From assembly GCA_022840405.1 (NCBI GenBank), contig JALHJR010000005.1, positions 1 to 64,000 on the forward strand: a stretch of DNA of 64,000 bases, read 5' to 3'. Every line of letters starts with the position of its first letter. Within the stretch, counting starts at the first letter, position 1. Source of the stretch: Tepidanaerobacter acetatoxydans_A. GTDB lineage: Bacteria; Bacillota; Thermosediminibacteria; Thermosediminibacterales; Tepidanaerobacteraceae. This document shows positions 8,144-17,400 of this stretch, one piece after another. Under the pieces are notes generated by a model that was not told the origin of the DNA, ran no database searches, and saw only the letters and a list, made by a program, of their open reading frames with translations. A program made the translations under genes and the position numbers.

Positions 8144-8863
8144 ATGGCTTTTGCACCTAGGTATGAAATAGTTGTAAAAAAAATAAAAGAGATGATACGA
8201 ACAGGTGAGCTCTTGCAAGGCGAAAAATTGCCTTCGGAAATCGAAATGGCTAAACAGCTAAATGTCAGCAGAGCTACCCTAAGAGAAGCCTTTAGGATAT
8301 TGGAAGATGAAGGTGTGATAAACCGATATCATGGCATTGGAACCTTTATTGCCAAATCTCCTATCATAAAAAGCGGTATGGAAGAGTTGATAAGTATAAC
8401 AAAACTCATCGAAAAACAGGGTATGAAGCCCGGCACAAAAGACATAGAGGTATCACTAAAACAGCCGGGTGAGCGCGAGGCAACCATATTGAATCTTCTG
8501 CCAAATGAAAAAATATACCGCATCGAAAGGGTAAGAACCGCTGACGGAGAACCTGTTTTATTCTGTATTGACAGGATTCCGGAAAAATATGTTCACAAAA
8601 ATTTTGAGTTTAAAGAGGAATCTCTCTTTGAGTATCTGCATAAAGATTTAGGTATTTATATATCATATGCCGTATCGGATATAATACCTGTAAAGGCACA
8701 GGCGGCTGATGTCTATAAAAAGCTAAAGATGAAATCAAAATCAAATGTGGCTTTGCTCTTGGAACAGCTCCACTATGACGATAAAGACAATCCGATATTT
8801 TACTCGTCAAATTATTTTTCGCCTGAAAAGTTTCGGTTTTATATTGTCAGGAAGCGAATTTAA
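8144..8863 (+). CDS. GntR-family (HutC/UTRA type) transcriptional regulator
   Basis: The N-terminal winged helix (residues 1-75) has the GntR signature GEKLPSEIEMAKQLNVSRAT. The remainder (about 90-239) is a UTRA ligand-binding domain (RTADGEPVLFCIDRIP, LEQLHYDDKDNPIFYSSNYF). UTRA regulators usually repress transport and catabolic genes until they bind a pathway metabolite. Located inside the nucleoside cluster, this one is the likely local regulator. The tandem TGTCAGA site at 2064-2078 is a candidate operator. Its effector could be a nucleoside or sugar phosphate, which is inference. Confidence 0.88.
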   Translation: MAFAPRYEIVVKKIKEMIRTGELLQGEKLPSEIEMAKQLNVSRATLREAFRILEDEGVINRYHGIGTFIAKSPIIKSGMEELISITKLIEKQGMKPGTKDIEVSLKQPGEREATILNLLPNEKIYRIERVRTADGEPVLFCIDRIPEKYVHKNFEFKEESLFEYLHKDLGIYISYAVSDIIPVKAQAADVYKKLKMKSKSNVALLLEQLHYDDKDNPIFYSSNYFSPEKFRFYIVRKRI

Positions 8864-8885
8864 CGACGTTTAGAGGTGAATGATT

Positions 8886-9278
8886 ATGATACAGTTAGAT
8901 GAGAAAGAGCTTGCAAGGAAGGCTTTATCTGCTATGAAAAATGCCTATGTTCCTTATTCTAAATTTTCGGTGGGGGCTTGTGCGGTTACCGCCGATGGAG
9001 AAGAAGTTTTGGGGTGCAATATTGAAAATGCATCATATGGGCTTACTGTATGTGCTGAGAGAGTAGCACTTTTTAAAGCTTATTCGGAGGGAAAAAAAGA
9101 TATTGTGGCTCTAGCGGTTGCTGCAAATGTAGATGAACCGGTTTCTCCCTGCGGAGCCTGTAGGCAGGTTATATCTGAACTTGCTCCCAAAGCTATCGTG
9201 TATCTTACCAACAAAGATGGCTCTAAAATTAAAAGAATGACAGCAGAGGAGTTACTGCCATATGGATTTAAACTGTAG
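8886..9278 (+). CDS. cdd: Cytidine deaminase
   Basis: This is a 130-residue tetrameric-type cytidine deaminase, converting cytidine or deoxycytidine to uridine or deoxyuridine. The zinc site is visible as CAERVALF (Cys ligand with the catalytic Glu) and PCGACRQV (two Cys ligands). The substrate motif SKFSVGACAV is also present. I chose ATG 8886 over ATG 8880 because the ribosome-binding site AGAGGTG (8872-8878) is at the right distance only from the later codon. It lies between the regulator and pdp and feeds uridine to the phosphorylase. Confidence 0.95.
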   Translation: MIQLDEKELARKALSAMKNAYVPYSKFSVGACAVTADGEEVLGCNIENASYGLTVCAERVALFKAYSEGKKDIVALAVAANVDEPVSPCGACRQVISELAPKAIVYLTNKDGSKIKRMTAEELLPYGFKL

Positions 9279-9326
9279 TTTAAGTCGGATTTGGCTGCTA
9301 TATTGTTATAGAAGGTAGGTGATACC

Positions 9327-10655
9327 ATGTTCTTTATTCCTGATATTATTGAAAAGAAAAAGCAGGGATTAAAGCTTTCCAAAGATGAGATACAGTTTGT
9401 TGTTGATGGTTATGTAGGCGGAAGCATTCCGGATTATCAGATTTCCGCTTTACTCATGGCTATTTATTTTAAGGGTATGGATGAAGAAGAAACAACTGAT
9501 TTAACTATGGCTATGGCTCATTCCGGTGAGATAGTAGATTTATCTTCTATCGATGGCATCAAGGTTGACAAACATTCCACCGGAGGTATTGCAGATACTA
9601 CAACGCTGGTTTTGCTGCCGCTCGCATCGTCTGTGGGTATAAAGGTTGCTAAGATGTCGGGTCGAGGTCTTGGACACACAGGGGGAACAGTCGACAAGCT
9701 GGAATCCATTCCGGGCTTTTGTTGCGAACTTGATACCAAAACCTTTATAGATTCTGTAAATATGGTAGGTGCTGCTATAACAGGCCAGTCGAAGAACCTT
9801 GTTCCGGCGGATAAAATGCTGTATGCTTTAAGGGATGTAACGGCAACGGTGGATTCCATACCGCTTATAGCAAGCTCTATAATGAGCAAAAAGATTGCCG
9901 GTGGTGCCGATAAAATAATTTTAGATGTGAAGTTTGGTAATGGTGCTTTTATGAAGACCTTTGAAGATGCTCAAGAGCTTGGGCAATTAATGGTGAAGAT
10001 AGGGGAACTTGCGGGCAGGGAAACCGTAGCATATATTACAGATATGGAGCAGCCTTTAGGTCTTGCAATCGGTAATGCCATAGAGGTTGTAGAGGCGATA
10101 GAAGTATTAAAGGGAAAAGGCCACGAAGACCTTCTTGAGCTTTGCCTTGAATTTGTTTCAGAGATGACGTTGTTGGCAAAAATTGAAAGTGACAAAACAA
10201 AAGCTGTTCAAAAATTAAAAGATAGTATTGAAACAGGAAAAGCACTGGCTAAATTTAAAGAAATCATAGGCAACCAAGGAGGAGATTCTAGAGTAATACA
10301 AGATTACTCACTGCTGCCAAAGGCTAAGTATGAATCGGAAGTTGCTGTGGCAGAAGATGGCTGTGTAAAAAAGATCGATGCTGTGCGTTTAGGCCTTACT
10401 GCTATGAAACTTGGAGCTGGCAGACAGAAAAAGGATGATATTATAGATCCGGCAGTGGGCATTTGGGTATATAAAAAAGTAGGGGATAAAGTAAAAAAAG
10501 GTGAAGTTTTTGCCAAAATTTTAGCTAATGACGAAGCAAAACTTAGCTGGGCTGTCGATGAAACACGAAAAGCTTTTGAATTTACCTTGGACCCTACAGA
10601 AAAAAGAAAGGTTATTTGGGCAAAAATTACAAAGGATGAAGTTTTAAAGTTTTAA
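9327..10655 (+). CDS. pdp: Pyrimidine-nucleoside phosphorylase
   Basis: The 442-residue protein carries the thymidine/pyrimidine phosphorylase signature region, KHSTGGIADTTTL and SGRGLGHTGGTVDKLE, which binds phosphate and nucleoside. Its length matches the family. It cleaves uridine, deoxyuridine or thymidine with phosphate to give the base plus (deoxy)ribose-1-phosphate, the substrate of the next gene product DeoB. AGGTAGGTGA precedes the ATG. The Bacillus-type enzyme accepts both uridine and thymidine, and I expect the same here. Confidence 0.95.
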   Translation: MFFIPDIIEKKKQGLKLSKDEIQFVVDGYVGGSIPDYQISALLMAIYFKGMDEEETTDLTMAMAHSGEIVDLSSIDGIKVDKHSTGGIADTTTLVLLPLASSVGIKVAKMSGRGLGHTGGTVDKLESIPGFCCELDTKTFIDSVNMVGAAITGQSKNLVPADKMLYALRDVTATVDSIPLIASSIMSKKIAGGADKIILDVKFGNGAFMKTFEDAQELGQLMVKIGELAGRETVAYITDMEQPLGLAIGNAIEVVEAIEVLKGKGHEDLLELCLEFVSEMTLLAKIESDKTKAVQKLKDSIETGKALAKFKEIIGNQGGDSRVIQDYSLLPKAKYESEVAVAEDGCVKKIDAVRLGLTAMKLGAGRQKKDDIIDPAVGIWVYKKVGDKVKKGEVFAKILANDEAKLSWAVDETRKAFEFTLDPTEKRKVIWAKITKDEVLKF

Positions 10656-10670
10656 AAAGGGATGGTCATT

Positions 10671-11849
10671 ATGATAAATAGAGTTATCTTAATAGTACTG
10701 GACAGTGTAGGCGTTGGTGAAATGCCCGATGCGGCAAAATACGGCGATGAAGGAAGCAATACTTTAGGTAATGTGGCAAAAGCAGTGGGCGGGCTTAATA
10801 TGCCTAACATGCAAAAACTAGGTATTGGCAATATTATCGATGTGATGGGAGTGCCGCCCCTTAAACAACCTGCGGGTGCATACGGCAAAGCAGTAGAAAA
10901 GTCCCCCGGCAAGGATACTACTACGGGCCATTGGGAACTGGCTGGAGTAGTGCTGGACAGACCATTTCCCGTATATCCGAACGGCTTTCCTACTGAAATA
11001 ATTAATGAGTTTGAAAAAAGAACAGGCACGAAGGTTCTCGGCAACAAGCCTGCATCAGGCACAGAAATAATACAAGAACTTGGCGATGAGCATGTGAAGA
11101 CCAAAAACCCAATTGTATATACATCGGCCGATTCGGTCTTTCAGATAGCTGCACATGAAGAAGTAATCCCATTGGAAAAGCTCTATGAGATGTGTAAAGT
11201 TGCCCGGGAAATACTTCAGGGAGAACATGCAGTGGCTAGGGTTATAGCACGCCCGTTTATAGGGGAATCAGGAAATTATGTAAGGACATATAACAGAGCC
11301 GACTTTTCGCTAAAACCTCCATATGAAACCCTGCTTGATAAGGTTGTTGCCGCGAACATGGAAGTTGTCGGAGTTGGTAAAATATGGGATATATTCGCAG
11401 GGCAGGGGATAACTAAGTCAATCCATACAAATGGAAATATGGATGGCGTAAATAAGACCCTTATGGCTATGGATGAATTAAAGCAAGGTCTAATCTTTAC
11501 AAACCTGGTAGATTATGACATGCTTTATGGGCATAGAAATGATGCTATAGGGTATGCCCGAGCTTTGGAGGATTTTGACAAGCGCCTGCCTGAAATACTC
11601 ACAAAACTTAAAAAGGACGATGTACTTATAATTACCGCCGACCACGGATGTGACCCGACTACCAAGAGCACTGATCACTCCAGGGAGTATGTGCCGATAC
11701 TGGTTTACGGTGATATAATCAAACCGGGTGTAGACCTTAAAACTTTATCCTGTTTTTCAGATATAGGCCAAACCGTAGCAGATTTTCTCGGATGTGAAAA
11801 GCTAAGAAACGGCATTAGTTTTAAACGAGTTATAACTTATAATTTATAA
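10671..11849 (+). CDS. deoB: Phosphopentomutase
   Basis: This 392-residue alkaline-phosphatase-superfamily mutase converts (deoxy)ribose-1-phosphate to the 5-phosphate. Visible marks are the N-terminal metal site (ILIVLDSVGVGEMPDA), the phosphorylated-Thr segment (GKDTTTGHWEL) and the C-terminal metal ligands (ITADHGCDPTTKSTDHSREY). I use ATG 10671 because AAAAAGGG (10654-10661) is nine bases upstream; the ATG at 10662 is too close. It starts 15 bases after pdp and completes the nucleoside-to-pentose-phosphate route. Confidence 0.96.
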   Translation: MINRVILIVLDSVGVGEMPDAAKYGDEGSNTLGNVAKAVGGLNMPNMQKLGIGNIIDVMGVPPLKQPAGAYGKAVEKSPGKDTTTGHWELAGVVLDRPFPVYPNGFPTEIINEFEKRTGTKVLGNKPASGTEIIQELGDEHVKTKNPIVYTSADSVFQIAAHEEVIPLEKLYEMCKVAREILQGEHAVARVIARPFIGESGNYVRTYNRADFSLKPPYETLLDKVVAANMEVVGVGKIWDIFAGQGITKSIHTNGNMDGVNKTLMAMDELKQGLIFTNLVDYDMLYGHRNDAIGYARALEDFDKRLPEILTKLKKDDVLIITADHGCDPTTKSTDHSREYVPILVYGDIIKPGVDLKTLSCFSDIGQTVADFLGCEKLRNGISFKRVITYNL

Positions 11850-12034
11850 TAATCGGAGGAATATATTGTAAAAAAATAATCTAGAATCAAGCAAAAAAAA
11901 TCGTACTAAATAAAGGCCTTTTAAAACCCAAAAAAATTTTAAGATGTAGTTTAAATTTAATTTAATCTACAGAAATATTAATTATTTTCATTACTATTTA
12001 TGCTGTCAGCAATAGCAGCGGAATGGAGGTTTAT
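11850..12034 (+). other. Gap between deoB and punA with an orphan ribosome-binding site
   Basis: A consensus GGAGG shortly after the deoB stop is followed by TTG and then an immediate TAA, so no protein is made from it. The rest is AT-rich with no clear promoter or terminator. It may be a relic of a lost gene. Confidence 0.35.
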
Positions 12035-12853
12035 ATGTCTTATTTGAAAGAGGTGCTCCAAGCCGTAGAATATATTAAAAAGAAGATAGATACACCGCCA
12101 AAAATTGGTATAGTATTGGGCAGTGGATTAGGGGAACTGGTCAGCGAAGTACAGGATAGTATTATTATACCTTATTCAGATATTCCCGGATTTCCTGTTT
12201 CTACGGTAAAAGGACATGCTGGAAACCTTATTTTTGGAAAATTGATGGAAAAAGATGTTGTGGTAATGCAGGGCAGGTTTCATTTTTATGAAGGGTATCC
12301 CATATCCAGGGTGGTTTTGGGCGTTAGGGTAATGGGTCTTTTAGGAATCGAAACGCTGTTTGTAACAAATGCTTCCGGAGGGATAAATTCCTCTTTAGAG
12401 CCAGGCGATCTTATGGTTATAAGGGATCATATCAATTTTACCGGGGAAAACCCCGCTATTGGCGGAGAAATCACAGAATTCGGCCCTAGATTTTTTGATA
12501 TGACTTTTGCCTATGATCGTACACTTATAGCTAAGGCTCAGGAAGTATATATAAAAAATGAAGTGCCTTACAAGGAAGGCGTATATGCATTTTTGAAAGG
12601 TCCCAGCTATGAAACCCCGGCAGAAATAAAAATGCTTTCTATTATAGGAGCCGATGCCGTTGGTATGTCAACAGTGCCTGAGGTTATAGCTGCGCGCCAG
12701 ATGGGCATAAGGGTTTTTGGAATATCATGTATTACAAATATGGCTGCGGGTATCTCAAAGAATAAGCTTTCACACCAAGAAGTAGTAGAAACTTCACAAA
12801 GGGTGAAGGAAGATTTTATTAAGATAATTGCCGATATGGTAGCTGAAATATAG
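12035..12853 (+). CDS. punA: Purine nucleoside phosphorylase (trimeric type)
   Basis: The 272-residue protein has the trimeric PNP motifs GIVLGSGLGEL (phosphate), MQGRFHFYEGY, VTNASGGIN, GPSYETPAEI and GMSTVPE. It phosphorolyses inosine and guanosine to the base and ribose-1-phosphate, complementing Pdp. ATG 12035 follows GGAGG (12025-12029) by five bases; the ATG overlapping that site at 12023 is unlikely. The gene is 185 bases after deoB and ends at a strong terminator, so it either closes the salvage operon or has its own promoter. Confidence 0.95.
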   Translation: MSYLKEVLQAVEYIKKKIDTPPKIGIVLGSGLGELVSEVQDSIIIPYSDIPGFPVSTVKGHAGNLIFGKLMEKDVVVMQGRFHFYEGYPISRVVLGVRVMGLLGIETLFVTNASGGINSSLEPGDLMVIRDHINFTGENPAIGGEITEFGPRFFDMTFAYDRTLIAKAQEVYIKNEVPYKEGVYAFLKGPSYETPAEIKMLSIIGADAVGMSTVPEVIAARQMGIRVFGISCITNMAAGISKNKLSHQEVVETSQRVKEDFIKIIADMVAEI

Positions 12854-12862
12854 CTATAGAAC

Positions 12863-12898
12863 AAGAAAACCGAGTGTTTTAGTTGCTCGGTTTTCTTT
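12863..12898 (+). terminator. Terminator of the nucleoside salvage cluster
   Basis: AAGAAAACCGAG (12863-12874) pairs with CTCGGTTTTCTT (12886-12897) around an 11-base loop. The T-rich 3' arm provides the release tract. Confidence 0.85.
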
Positions 12899-12989
12899 AA
12901 TAGATTTAGTAAGATATAAGATACACTTTAAGCTTTAACTAATTTTATTATAATAAGGATAAACTACAAAGCATATCTTTTACAGCTTA

Positions 12990-13018
12990 TTGCATAGGAA
13001 TTATTAACATGATAGAAT
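12990..13018 (+). promoter_or_regulatory. Promoter of the DegV gene
   Basis: TTGCAT (12990-12995), a 17-base spacer and TAGAAT (13013-13018) lie 38 bases before the start codon at 13057. Confidence 0.55.
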
Positions 13019-13056
13019 AAGTGTGGTATCATATGGAACCTGGAGGTAAATATTAT

Positions 13057-13902
13057 ATGGAAAATGTGGTTATAGTAACTGACAGCTCCTGCGATCTTCC
13101 GGAGGAAGCTATAAGTGAGTATCCCATAAAGGTTTTACCTATGCCCGTATCTTTAAAAGATGATCCTAATGCAGATATTTCAAATTTAACACTTAAAGAA
13201 TTTTACGACTCTATTCGAAAAGGGGAAATCATACCTACAACATCACAAGTAACAGTCCCGGTCTATATGCGGTGCTTTGAAGAGTGTATAAATCAAGGAA
13301 AGGTGCCGCTGGTTCTAGGTCTTTCTTCAAAACTTACGAGCAGTTACGAGTCAGCATTACTTGCAAAGGAAAATCTGAACACCAACGATGTAATCATCAT
13401 TGATACTAAATGCGCTAGTTTAGGATTAGGGCTTGTGGTGCTAAAGGCCGCCCAGATGGCAAAAGAAGGGAAAGGGCCTCAAGAAATAGCCAAAGAGATA
13501 GAACATTATGCATTACATATGGAGCATATATTTACGGTAGATTCTCTAGAATATCTTAAACGCGGAGGTAGGATTTCTGCAACTCAGGCCTTTATAGGAG
13601 GTCTTCTTAATGTAAAACCTGTTTTGCATTTTGTTGATGGGGAGATACACCCATTAGAAAATGTCAGAGGCCGTCGGAATATAGTCAAGCGAATGATAGA
13701 AATTATGGCTGAAAGGTCTAAAAATCCTGAAAATCAATTAATCGGTATAAGCCACGGAGACAATGAAGAACTGGCTATGGAACTTAAGGAAGCTGTTAAA
13801 AAGGAATTTGGAGTAAAAGATATTATGATATCTTGGATAGGTCCTGTAATAGGTTCTCATTCAGGCCCGGGAACAGTTGCATTGTTTTTTCAAAATGCAT
13901 AA
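13057..13902 (+). CDS. DegV-family fatty-acid-binding protein
   Basis: The 281-residue protein begins with the DegV motif VIVTDSSCDLPEE. It contains the family segments TTSQVTVPVY, LSSKLTSSYESA and LEYLKRGGRI, and ends with GPVIGSHSGPGTVALFF. DegV (FakB-like) proteins bind a fatty acid and present it to a fatty-acid kinase for phosphorylation. I use ATG 13057, preceded by TGGAGG. The gene is monocistronic between its own promoter and a terminator. No FakA homologue is seen in the window, so its kinase partner must be elsewhere. Confidence 0.9.
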   Translation: MENVVIVTDSSCDLPEEAISEYPIKVLPMPVSLKDDPNADISNLTLKEFYDSIRKGEIIPTTSQVTVPVYMRCFEECINQGKVPLVLGLSSKLTSSYESALLAKENLNTNDVIIIDTKCASLGLGLVVLKAAQMAKEGKGPQEIAKEIEHYALHMEHIFTVDSLEYLKRGGRISATQAFIGGLLNVKPVLHFVDGEIHPLENVRGRRNIVKRMIEIMAERSKNPENQLIGISHGDNEELAMELKEAVKKEFGVKDIMISWIGPVIGSHSGPGTVALFFQNA

Positions 13903-13940
13903 AAGTAAAGTATATAAGCCGTAAATTAAAAAAGTGCAAA

Positions 13941-13986
13941 GACAGGTAGAAATACATGAAAAATTATGTATTAACCTGTCGTTTTT
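13941..13986 (+). terminator. Terminator after the DegV gene
   Basis: GACAGGT (13941-13947) pairs with ACCTGTC (13974-13980). An inner helix (AATACAT with ATGTATT) extends the stem, and GTTTTTC follows. Confidence 0.75.
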
Positions 13987-14094
13987 CTTATGTTTATATT
14001 ATATAAAAGGAAGGATTTTAAGGAACATGTGTAGAATTTAATATTACGTGTGAAATGCAGTATACAATAAACACAAAAACTCTGCATACTGCCT

Positions 14095-14230
14095 ATCCCG
14101 AAGGGTTCGCATCATACCCGCCCAATTTCAACCTTGTAGATAAAATAAAAAGAGTATGAATTAGAATCCCGAAGGGTTCGCATCATACTCGCCCAATTTC
14201 AACCTTGTAGATAAAATAAAAAGAGTATGA
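14095..14230 (+). repeat. Two tandem copies of a 71-bp unit upstream of PFOR
   Basis: Copies begin at 14095 and 14166 and match over about 65 bases with one difference (C or T at the eighth base of TCATACYC). Each unit holds TCATACYC and, 40 bases on, its inverted partner GAGTATGA. The four arms therefore alternate at 14112-14119, 14152-14159, 14183-14190 and 14223-14230. The second copy runs into TATGATATAAT, a probable -10 region. This looks like a duplicated promoter/operator module for the PFOR gene; no known operator family is recognised. Confidence 0.85.
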
Positions 14231-14292
14231 TATAATTATTCCTGTTTGTGCACTGAGGCTCAAAACAGTTGCTGAGAAAAACAAATCAAAAA

Positions 14293-14373
14293 TCTTCAAG
14301 TATAAACTTCTGCTTGGTGCTGCTGTAACACATGCAATGTGCCAATTGTCACAATTGGTAAGCAACTTGAAGA
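14293..14373 (+). ncRNA. Candidate structured leader RNA of the PFOR gene
   Basis: Four helices can be drawn. P1 is TCTTCAAGT (14293-14301) with ACTTGAAGA (14365-14373). P2 is TGCTT (14311-14315) with AAGCA (14360-14364), stacked on P1 on the 3' side, with a nine-base bulge on the 5' side. P3 is CACAT/ATGTG (14329-14333 and 14337-14341). P4 is CCAATTG/CAATTGG (14342-14348 and 14352-14358) and directly abuts P3. P3 and P4 are enclosed by P2, giving a compact junction. The start codon is 52 bases downstream. It does not match the T-box, TPP, SAM, lysine, glycine, purine or B12 consensus patterns I know. Confidence 0.5.
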
Positions 14374-14424
14374 GCCTTATATATATCATATGTGTTTAAT
14401 TAAAACAAAGGAGAGGAAAAATCA

Positions 14425-17400
14425 ATGGCAAAAGTTATGAAATCCATGGATGGTAATAATGCTGCTGCTCATGTGGCGTATGCATTTACCGAAGTAGCCG
14501 CAATCTATCCGATAACCCCATCTTCACCCATGGCAGAGTACGTTGATGAGTGGAGCGCCCATGGAAGAAAGAATATTTTTGGGCAAGAAGTTAAAGTTGT
14601 TGAAATGCAATCTGAAGGTGGTGCTGCAGGTACAGTACATGGTTCCCTTGCTGCAGGCGCACTTACCACAACATTTACGGCATCCCAGGGATTGCTGCTT
14701 ATGATTCCAAATATGTATAAAATTGCAGGCGAGCTATTACCCGGTGTATTTCATGTTACCGCTAGAGCAATCGCAGGACATGCCCTGTCTATTTTTGGCG
14801 ACCATTCAGATGTTATGGCATGCCGGCAGACAGGATTTGCAATGCTGGCTTCCGGAAGTGTTCAAGAAGTAATGGATTTAGCAGGTGTGGCACATCTGGC
14901 TGCTATTAAAGGAAGAGTGCCTTTTGTACACTTCTTTGATGGTTTTAGAACATCTCATGAAATACAAAAAATAGAAGTTCTCGACTATAAAGACCTGGCA
15001 AAACTAGTTGACTATGATGCGGTTCGGGAATTTAAAAAGAGAGCATTAAATCCGGAGAACCCGGTGGCTCGAGGCACAGCTCAAAACCCCGATATATTTT
15101 TCCAAGCTAAAGAAGCTGCTAATTCTTACTATCTTGCTATTCCGCAGATAGTAGAAGAATACATGAAAGAAATCAACAAACTGACCGGGCGTAATTATGA
15201 TTTATTTAATTACTATGGCCACCCCGAAGCCGAGAGAGTAATTGTAGCTATGGGTTCAGTATGTGAAACAATTGATGAAACAGTAGACTACCTAATGGCA
15301 CAGGGAGAAAAGGTGGGAGTTCTGAAAGTACATTTGTTCAGACCCTTCTCGATAGAGCATTTTCTAGCTCAGATGCCTAAAACTGTCAAGAAGATAGCTG
15401 TTCTCGACAGGACTAAGGAACCGGGGTCTTTGGGTGAACCGCTGTATCAGGATGTATGCACTACTTACATCAGCGATGAGAACCGGCCGATAATTGTAGG
15501 CGGCCGCTATGGTCTTGGCTCTAAGGATACTACACCAACTCAAATCAAAGCGGTCTTTGATAACTTAAAAGCCGATGCACCCAAAAACCACTTTACTGTT
15601 GGCATTGTAGATGATGTAACAAATACATCCCTTCCCTTAGGAGAATATATTGATACTATTCCTGAAGGAACCAAGTGCTGCAAATTCTGGGGTTTAGGTT
15701 CAGATGGCACTGTGGGGGCTAACAAGAGTGCTATTAAGATTATCGGCGACAATACCGATATGTATGCACAGGCTTATTTTTCTTATGATTCTAAGAAATC
15801 CGGCGGAGTAACTATTTCGCACCTGCGTTTTGGGCACAAACCCATTCGCTCTACCTATTTAATAGATAAGGCCGATTTTGTTGCGTGTCATAACCCTGCA
15901 TATATAGGTAAATATGACATCTTGTCAGGTCTTAAAGACGGCGGTACTTTCCTTCTAAACTGTCAGTGGTCTAAAGAAGAGGTTGATGAGAAACTTCCTG
16001 CTTCTGTCAAAAATTATTTAGCAAAGCATAATATAGATTTCTATATAATCAATGCTGTGGATATTGCACAGGAAATAGGCCTCGGCGGAAGAATCAATAT
16101 GATAATGCAGGCGGCATTTTTCAAACTCACAAATATTATTCCGCTAGATGAAGCAGTTAAACATTTAAAGGAAGCTATAGTAAAATCCTACGGTCATAAG
16201 GGTGAAAAGATTGTAAATATGAACTACCAAGCGGTAGACAAAGGCATTGAGGCATTGACTAAAGTGGAAGTGCCCAATTCATGGGCCGATGCGACAGATG
16301 AGGCCGCTGCTGCCGCCGTATCCAACGCTCCGGACTTTATCAATAATGTTGCTGATGTAATGAATCGCCAAGAAGGTGATAAACTGCCGGTAAGTGCATT
16401 TGTAGGTCGCGAAGATGGCACTTTCCCAGTAGGCACAACTAAATATGAAAAGCGCGGTATTGCGGTAAATATTCCTGAATGGCAGGCTGAATCATGTATT
16501 CAGTGTAATCAGTGTGCATTTGTTTGCCCACATGCTGCCATAAGGCCTTTCCTACTAAATGAAGAGGAAGTTAAGAATGCACCGGAAGGCTTTGTATCGA
16601 AAAAAGCGACAGGCCGCGGTTTAGATGGATTAAGCTTTAGAATTCAAGTAAGTCCTTTGGATTGCACCGGCTGCGGAGTATGTGCCAATACTTGTCCATC
16701 CAAGCAAAAATCACTGATTATGAAACCCTTGGAAAGTCAATCACACCAGATTCCTTATTGGGATTACGCTATGGAACTTTCAAAGAAGGATAATCCTTTG
16801 AATGTTGAAACTGTGAAGGGAAGTCAGTTGGAACAGCCATTGCTGGAATTTTCCGGTGCTTGTGCAGGCTGTGGAGAGACACCCTATGCCAGATTAGTTA
16901 CTCAGTTGTTTGGCGACAGGATGATGATTGCTAATGCTACCGGTTGTTCCTCCATATGGGGCGGCAGTGCACCATCAATACCTTACTGCACTAATAAACA
17001 CGGACACGGACCATCATGGGCAAACTCCTTGTTTGAAGACAATGCTGAATTTGGCCTAGGTATGTATTTGGCAGTAAAGCAGACTAGAGAAAAATTAGCT
17101 TTATTAATGAAGGAAGCCTTGGAGTCAGATATACCGGCTGAGTTAAAGGATGCCTTCAAGTTATGGCTTAGCAACATGAATGATGTGCGTACTACCAAAC
17201 AAGCTGCACTTACCATTATTCCGCTGCTTGAAAAATACAAAACCAATGACGAAAAAGCAAGCAAGCTGTTGGCTGAAATTCTTGATAGAAAAGAGTATCT
17301 GGTGAAGAAATCTCAGTGGATTTTCGGCGGAGACGGATGGGCTTACGATATAGGGTTCGGTGGTCTTGACCATGTATTGGCTTCAGGAGAAGATGTAAAT

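Noticed and set aside
11850..11880. A gene starting from the consensus ribosome-binding site after deoB
   Set aside because: The first start-like codon is followed at once by a stop, and no open frame follows.
14240..14300. CTGAGA motif suggesting a TPP riboswitch before PFOR
   Set aside because: The other conserved TPP-box segments and pairing partners are absent.
14183..14389. 68-codon minus-strand frame in the PFOR leader
   Set aside because: It runs through the tandem repeat and the RNA-like fold, has no family resemblance, and is better explained as non-coding.
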